Positions 58,353-64,000 of a stretch of DNA of 64,000 nt are shown here, piece after piece. The notes beneath the pieces are model-generated. The model did no database searches and was not told the origin of the DNA. It worked only from the letters and a program-made list of their open reading frames with translations. How positions within the stretch are numbered: the first letter of the stretch is position 1; every line of letters begins with the position of its first letter. The stretch comes from Solea solea (Eukaryota; Chordata; Actinopteri; Pleuronectiformes; Soleidae), in the NCBI RefSeq assembly GCF_958295425.1, contig NC_081154.1, forward strand, positions 5,677,139-5,741,138, in the 5' to 3' direction. The translations under genes were made by a program, and so were the position numbers.

Positions 58353-58829
58353 CCTCACACAGGAAGACATAAAATATTATTACTGTCAGGGGCTACAACG
58401 GGGCCGCCGCATTGGAGGACGTCATCATGCAAAATCAGCAACAAAAAAAACAAAAAAACCCCGACACACGCTGAAAGAGCATCACCAGTTTAAACCATCT
58501 GAAGAGAACAGAGTGTCCACTGGGATCCAGTTGGCCAAAAACAAGCCTGAGCAGAAAGTTCGCCTTCATTTCATTCTGTATCTTGGTTTACTTCACGCTC
58601 TCTCTCTCTCTTGTCTAGACATGGACAGGAACAGAGGAGGAAGAGACACTGAAGCCAAGTCATGTGCTGTCAAGAGTGTAGGTGACACACACACACACAT
58701 GCACACACGTGCAGGCAAACACATCTGGTGAGGTCAGCTGAAACAAACAAATGTGGATTCTGACAATTAATGGCCTGATCTGAACTCTGGTGTTTCCAGA
58801 GTTTAGTGGATAGGATCAATTAATCACAG

Positions 58830-58957
58830 CTCTGTATCACACACACACACTCACACACACACAGCTAATGAACAGTGTATAATATTCAGACATGTGGGAA
58901 CCATTTCTCCACCCGCCTCCTGCTCTTTTTCTCTTTCTCTCTCTCTCTCTCTCTATG
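58830..58957. repeat. CA and TC microsatellites
   Basis: A CA run with one T interruption at about 58837-58863, and a TC run at about 58929-58956. A shorter CA run is at about 58685-58700. Confidence 0.85.
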
Positions 58958-59066
58958 ACAACAGCAACGTTTGGAAAAAGAAAACATGCCACTGAGCCGA
59001 CTGTGATTAGCAGGCAACTCATAGTTGTAATGGACCAGGTGCAACAGTGATACGAGCAATAATGTC

Positions 59067-59115
59067 AGCGCGGCGCCTCATAGTAACTTTTCTCCTGTCA
59101 GAAAGACGCCGCGCT
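59067..59115. repeat. Inverted repeat, 9-bp GC arms
   Basis: AGCGCGGCG (59067-59075) pairs perfectly with CGCCGCGCT (59107-59115), with a 31-bp loop, within otherwise unique sequence. Confidence 0.6.
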
Positions 59116-60290
59116 CGACGCTCGGACTGAAATATCAGTTTGAGTTTCACACAACTTACGTGGCAATAAATCGGAAAAGTCTGGAATCATGAAACTCGGA
59201 GCACTTGCATAAAAATCCTTTTTTTTTTAAGTCATTTTAAATCAAATAATCAAACTTTGCTGTTCCTATAGGGGTATTTTTGCATACAACTGCACTTACA
59301 ATGCATTGAATTAGTATAGAAGTATTGAAGCGCTGGACTAGAGAGGCGATGCATGTCAAGTTAAATGTCGACAAAATGTCACTGCAAGATTTCTGTCGTG
59401 GAAAATGACAGTACGACACATTTGTGTGCGTCAATCACAACAAAGAACATAACTTAAATCCGATTTGTCCTGTTGAAGCAGATTTTATTGAAGAAATAAA
59501 AATGAAATGTGCTTCATTAGTGCGAGTCGTGACACACGAAGACACACCGAGACAGAAAGACCACCTTTTATTAAAGCGAGGGGGTGAAAAGAAAAAAAAA
59601 AAAGATGTCTCTGGGTGTTTAGTGGATGTTTTTTGGGTTTTCGTGTCATGGCAGAAGACAGGTGAAGTGGAACGGGAGACTTAAAAAATAAGAAAAAAAA
59701 GGTGACGTTATTTCTTATGACTTTGATTTTGATTATTACTCCTTCAGTTGTGAATGTGGATTGAAGATAATACAGATTATTTAAAATATTTTAGTGGTTT
59801 TAAAGGACCAGGGAGGATGTTGTTCCGCTTTGTTTGCTTAGGAATCTATATTTAAAGTGAAAGGCCCATTTAAAAGGCTTATTCTCTGCTACAAAAAACA
59901 ACAGACTTTTATTTTGAGGGGTATACTATACTACTATGTACTTATTAGTAGTATGTTCCGTAAACCCTGCTAAATGTTACACATTGGACTCATAACATTA
60001 GATTGTATCAGGTCAAAGTGGCACGTATTAAAAAAGTACAGTGACCTTTAGTGCCACTGCAGACCCGCCCCAGCTTTGCCTTTTTAACCAGATGCACATA
60101 GGGAAAGGAAAAAAAAAAAAAAAAAAAAAACTATCTTGTTTTTATTCACTGTAACCAAACGCAGAAGCAGCCAATAAAACCGAGTTCAACTGCCAAAACC
60201 CACAAGAGGCCGAGCATCATTGAGCAACACATAAACATGTTTGATAAATGAAAGAACTGAGAAAGGAAGAGGCAAAATGATTTGTTAGTT
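59116..60290. other. Noncoding with MITE scrap and poly(A)
   Basis: GTAAACCCTGCTAAATGTTA and ACATTGGACT (59960-59990) is a scrap of the ACACTGGACCTTTAA family. A22 run at 60109-60130. No gene supported. Confidence 0.4.
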
Positions 60291-60299
60291 CATCTGCCA

Positions 60300-60570
60300 C
60301 CGCTGCCAAATGAGAACAGCATTTTAATGACGCTCGCCGCGCCGCGCTCGCACCACATGGATTTAAATACGTGGAACCGCTTCGACTTGCCCTCATTTGG
60401 GTTAAACTCTGGACCTCAAGCAGCGGAGGCTGAAACCCGAACGGCGAGGAGCCGCGCTGTTTCCCTCCGGGTCACGCTAATTTATTCCTGAGAGCGTGCG
60501 CTGCTCTGACTTCACGATAGTCCGGCTAATACAATAATCCATAATTCAACAGCTTGTGGGGAAATGACTG
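60300..60570. promoter_or_regulatory. CpG-rich candidate regulatory block
   Basis: Repeat-free and locally CpG-rich (CGCTCGCCGCGCCGCGCTCG) with GGATTTAAATACG, GGGTTAAACTC and CTAATACAATAATCCATAAT. A 69-codon plus frame crosses it without homology. Could be a CpG island or enhancer; no transcript evidence. Confidence 0.3.
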
Positions 60571-61055
60571 GCTACAGTTGCATATTCAAAACCCTTACAA
60601 ATCGCACATACATACATACATACATGTATACACGTGTGTGTGTGTGTTGCTTAAACAAACACTGGTAACCGTGGAAACAAAGGGGGGGTCAAGCTGGTGG
60701 CGCTAACCTATAGTTTTTGAAAGCTGGAATGAGGGAATGTGGTTTTTTTCATATGCACGGTCATGAGCGTGTTGAGTTTGGGACGTGGCCTTGACATTTA
60801 CCAACTCACCCAAAACAACCCCTGTCCTGGTGTGACCTGTGATTATCAGGAAGTGCTGCATCAGACGACCAACGGGTTTCAGTGACGACAAAACTTGTGT
60901 CTGGAATTTTAAAATAGACAAACAGACGTTTGTATTAAACGTCTGTTGTAAATATCTGGTGGTAGCACACTTTTCTTTCTATACTGTCTATATGTCACGA
61001 TGCATGTTTACCATTGATAACCTAATCTCTGTTGTTGTTTTTTAAACTATCCTTG
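60571..61055. other. Noncoding with short repeats
   Basis: CATA and TG runs at about 60607-60647. No gene supported. Confidence 0.3.
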
Positions 61056-61058
61056 CTG

Positions 61059-61322
61059 CTAGGGCTGTACAATTAATCACAATTTTATGGCAATCGCAAT
61101 TCAGCCTACTGCACAGTATCTGTTAAAGCCAAAATGTGTGTCAAAATCATTTTAGATGAATTATTGTCTTGATCCATACACATCTTATTCTACTGAAGAG
61201 AACATCTTTTTTCATCTCACTAATAGATGCACAAATATCACACAATAATCATTTTAAATGCTTTTTTTTTGCATGAAAATGAGAATAATGATATCGCAAT
61301 CACAATTCCTGTCAGAATAATC

Positions 61323-61330
<8 letters not shown>
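61059..61330. mobile_element. hAT-like relic, 'TAGGGCTGTGCAATTAATCG' type
   Basis: The left end CTAGGGCTGTACAATTAATC, ATGGCAATCGCAATTCAGCC and the later GATATCGCAATCACAATTCC are decayed parts of a widespread fish non-autonomous hAT family. The right end is replaced by the AT microsatellite. Confidence 0.6.
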
Positions 61331-61367
<37 letters not shown>

Positions 61368-61386
61368 ATTTATATATATATAATAT
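61324..61386. repeat. (AT)n microsatellite
   Basis: TATA run of about 60 bp with two TTT interruptions, abutting the hAT-like relic. Confidence 0.9.
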
Positions 61387-63420
61387 ATACACATATTATC
61401 ACATTTCTTCTCTAACCTCTCTAAAGCATAAATATTGTGATTTTTTTTATTATATTGCTCAATAATTCATGATATACTTCACACTAAACATGTGAACAAA
61501 TAACATTTTCCATAATAATCCATTTTTATCCAACTTTGCTGAAATGTTGAAGTTTCTTGGTCCCTTACAGCTTAAGTCAACCTCTAGATTGTTTTTTAGT
61601 TAAGATGAGCGTAAACTCAGTGTAGTAATGATTTATGGTTTTTGTGATAATATAAAGGACATTAAATGCACCAGTCACATTAGACTAGGGACAATACAAT
61701 ACCAGAGGGAAGGAAGGAACTCTCTTTAACAGCTCTGTTGCATGGATCTGTGTCTTTATGTGCACTTGTACGTCCATAAGAGTGATTTAAAACAGCTACA
61801 GGAGAGGTGGGAGTCCAGTCCAGTCTGATCCAGACCAGTTCTTGCAGGGAGAATTAGTAACATTAGTGAAATGGACAAAAAAAGTTGGTCCAGCGTTGAA
61901 AAAACGCACTCCAACTGGTAAAACGTGAATTAAGTTAATTCAAACTATAGTTGTCTTTGTATAACTTGTTGCATATACAGTATTAAATAATTTAGACGTC
62001 AGTAGTTTATTTTTTCACTGCACTTTATTAGTATCAATAATATGAAAGGCAGCCTCTGAGGCCATTTTTCAACTGCACTTATGTATGGTTTTATTCAGTT
62101 TTAGGCTTCTGCAGTTTTCTGTGAAAGTTTTGATTTTTGTTTTGCTGGTGAACATTTAGTTGTTACAGAGTCCGTTTTTTCCCCCCATCAGGGGTTAAAC
62201 TTGTTAGCTGGGCAGCAACATAAGTTTCCTATGAATGTTAATTCCGCTTCATCTGTTTGCAAAACACATTTATGTCACCCCTTATAAAAAAACAAACAAA
62301 ATACAAGTATTTTTTAACAAAAAATCAATTGTTGTGGTTTAATGATGAAGGAGAAATTCACTGTGACTAACAGCGATTTTACATCACTGCAGCAAACATC
62401 TTGAAAGAGGCACAAAATAGAAATGATGCAAAACAAACCAACAACAGTCCTGACATTAATATGGTTGTTGTTATTGGAGTGAGACAGCAAACACAAAAGA
62501 GGGGAAAATTAGTTGTAGGGGAAACACACAGAGAAATTTGGAACGCGGTGCATTTCGGAGAGGTCAGCACTTATCTGCAGATGTCCAGTCCACTCTGGTG
62601 CGGCAGGCCAAGCAGCAGCACCCGCCGATATAGAAACCATGTGTGACATAATGCCTCGAACCACAAACATGACATCACCGAGCTCTATAAATCTCTGGTC
62701 TTTCACCTCCACCCCCACCTCGCTGTCCTTGTCTTCTTCCATCCCACTTTTTTTTCTTAACTTTGGGGTACGACTTTCCCCTGTTTTACAGTGACACACT
62801 TTCACACCTGGTACCAGGCCAACGTGGCTACATGCGTCAGTGCAAACACAGAAACACAAAATCACCTCCAGCTGACTGAGCTGCGAACATTGCTCATCAA
62901 CTTTCCAAGTCCAAACCTCCTCGGCAGTTCCAGGAACCCGAGCAGCGAGTTGGCTTCGTTACAGTCCAACACTATCTCAGGGGCAAAGCTGGGCTAACCT
63001 CGACCAGGTCGCTGAGCGAGGCGCTCCGTCATTACGACACGTTGTTACATATTTAATAATAATGAGGTCAGAGAAAATGGGGAAGTGTCATTTGACAGCT
63101 ACGCTCTTTCCAAAAGCACTTGGAATACAACATTCCTGTTTTTTTCGGGATCCCCCACATTGGACGGGGAAACATGCCACAGCCCATCCCATCTCAGGCA
63201 TTTTTAAGATGCTATATAAGCACTCAAATATTTGACACATTGTTATATAAAACTAGTGCAAATTAGTACTGTGATGAGAAAGTTCATTGGACCAGAGAAT
63301 CAAAACACCCTCGTGAAATCCATTAAACGTTTTTCATTGTTTGCTCATAAACTACTGGAAAATATTTTGTTTCACAAGTGGTTAAAGGTGACTTTTCCTG
63401 TCAGGGTTTAACAGTTGTAA
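61387..63420. other. Noncoding, nothing certain
   Basis: A 118-codon minus frame (62865-62509) and shorter frames lack family signatures. The 62.5-62.7 kb stretch is repeat-free and could be regulatory, but there is no positive evidence. Confidence 0.3.
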
Positions 63421-63423
63421 CTA

Positions 63424-63505
63424 GGGGTGGGTGAAAATATTGATTTGATGATATATTGTGGTACTTCCTCGAGCAATACGAGGGAAAATATCGATATTTT
63501 AACTA
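63424..63505. mobile_element. Relic of 'AGGGGTGGGCGATAT' element
   Basis: CTAGGGGTGGGTGAAAATAT, TGATGATATATTGTGG and AAATATCGATATTTTAAC resemble one end of a fish non-autonomous hAT element. A CTAT microsatellite (about 63605-63620) and an AGCGTTAGCTTGCTAGCTTG MITE scrap (about 63709) follow. Confidence 0.4.
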
Positions 63506-64000
63506 ATAAATTACGGCACTCTACAGTAAAGTCAACAGTCCCTGCCAGTTTCACTTGCGGGTGTCACTACTTCATGTGTCCTCACGGCGGCGCTGCTCAA
63601 ACCTTTCTATCTATCTATCTAAATGTAATTATAAGTTGATTTTTAAAGAGTACTCATTTAATTTAGCTTGACAGTTCAAAAAGATCAAAATAGGTGAAGC
63701 TGAATCCTAGCGTTAGCTTGCTAGCTTGGCTGCTTAGTTTGCTACATACAAATTGTCATGACAACAGTAACAAGACATAGACAACGAGTACAAACTGTAC
63801 AGTAATATTCACTAATATTTTCTGAAACTTTCTGTTCCCAGTGGGGGTAAAGTGAGTGTTTTTGTCTTATTTCACGTAAGTTCTATGTTTGTAACACTAG
63901 TAAAGTGCTACTGTGAAGCATGTTGAGCCCAATCTACATTAAAAAAAAGGTACAGAGCACAAATGATGAATTTGTTAGTTTTTAGTGAAAATGACCAACT
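63506..64000. other. Noncoding end of window
   Basis: Apart from the short CTAT run and MITE scrap noted above, nothing is recognised. Confidence 0.3.

Overview
The window is vertebrate nuclear DNA, almost certainly from a teleost fish. The evidence is AT-rich sequence with many CA/TG, AT and tetranucleotide microsatellites, GT-AG introns, fish-type L2/Rex-like LINE tails, a tRNA-derived SINE family, and many small non-autonomous DNA transposons of kinds common in spiny-rayed fishes. I name no species. Repeat family names come from recognised sequence patterns, not a database search.

Only two protein-coding genes can be supported, both in the first 16 kb, and they lie tail to tail. On the plus strand, one 6.26-kb open exon (CDS 4598-10861, 2087 aa) encodes a large disordered protein of the C10orf71/CEFIP family. 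It has the family N-terminal motif, conserved blocks and a C-terminal DUF4585-like domain. A TATA box, a CArG-like box and a likely 5' noncoding exon lie about 0.7 kb upstream. On the minus strand, five exons (15801 down to 12626, 394 aa) encode a BMP-class TGF-beta ligand best matched to ADMP (anti-dorsalizing morphogenetic protein). All splice junctions and phases agree, and the protein has a signal peptide, an RKKR furin site and the seven-cysteine knot. The predicted 3' ends of the two genes are about 0.5 kb apart.

From about 16 kb to 64 kb no convincing coding exon is seen. This 48-kb stretch lies upstream of admp. It holds (a) scattered transposable-element relics: hAT-like terminal-inverted-repeat elements, MITEs present in several copies, LINE 3' ends and tRNA-SINEs; (b) microsatellites, and a 0.7-kb ATCG-rich minisatellite near 32 kb; (c) repeat-free, CpG-richer blocks with clustered developmental transcription-factor-like motifs (about 16.4-16.9, 37.6-37.8, 44.0-44.2, 47.2-47.7, 53.1-53.3, 54.0-54.1 and 60.3-60.6 kb). 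These blocks are candidate enhancers for admp or a gene beyond the window; that is inference, because conservation could not be tested here.

The two genes need not act together: one is a muscle Z-disc adaptor and the other an embryonic patterning ligand. No CRISPR, operon, prokaryotic system or intact autonomous transposon was seen.
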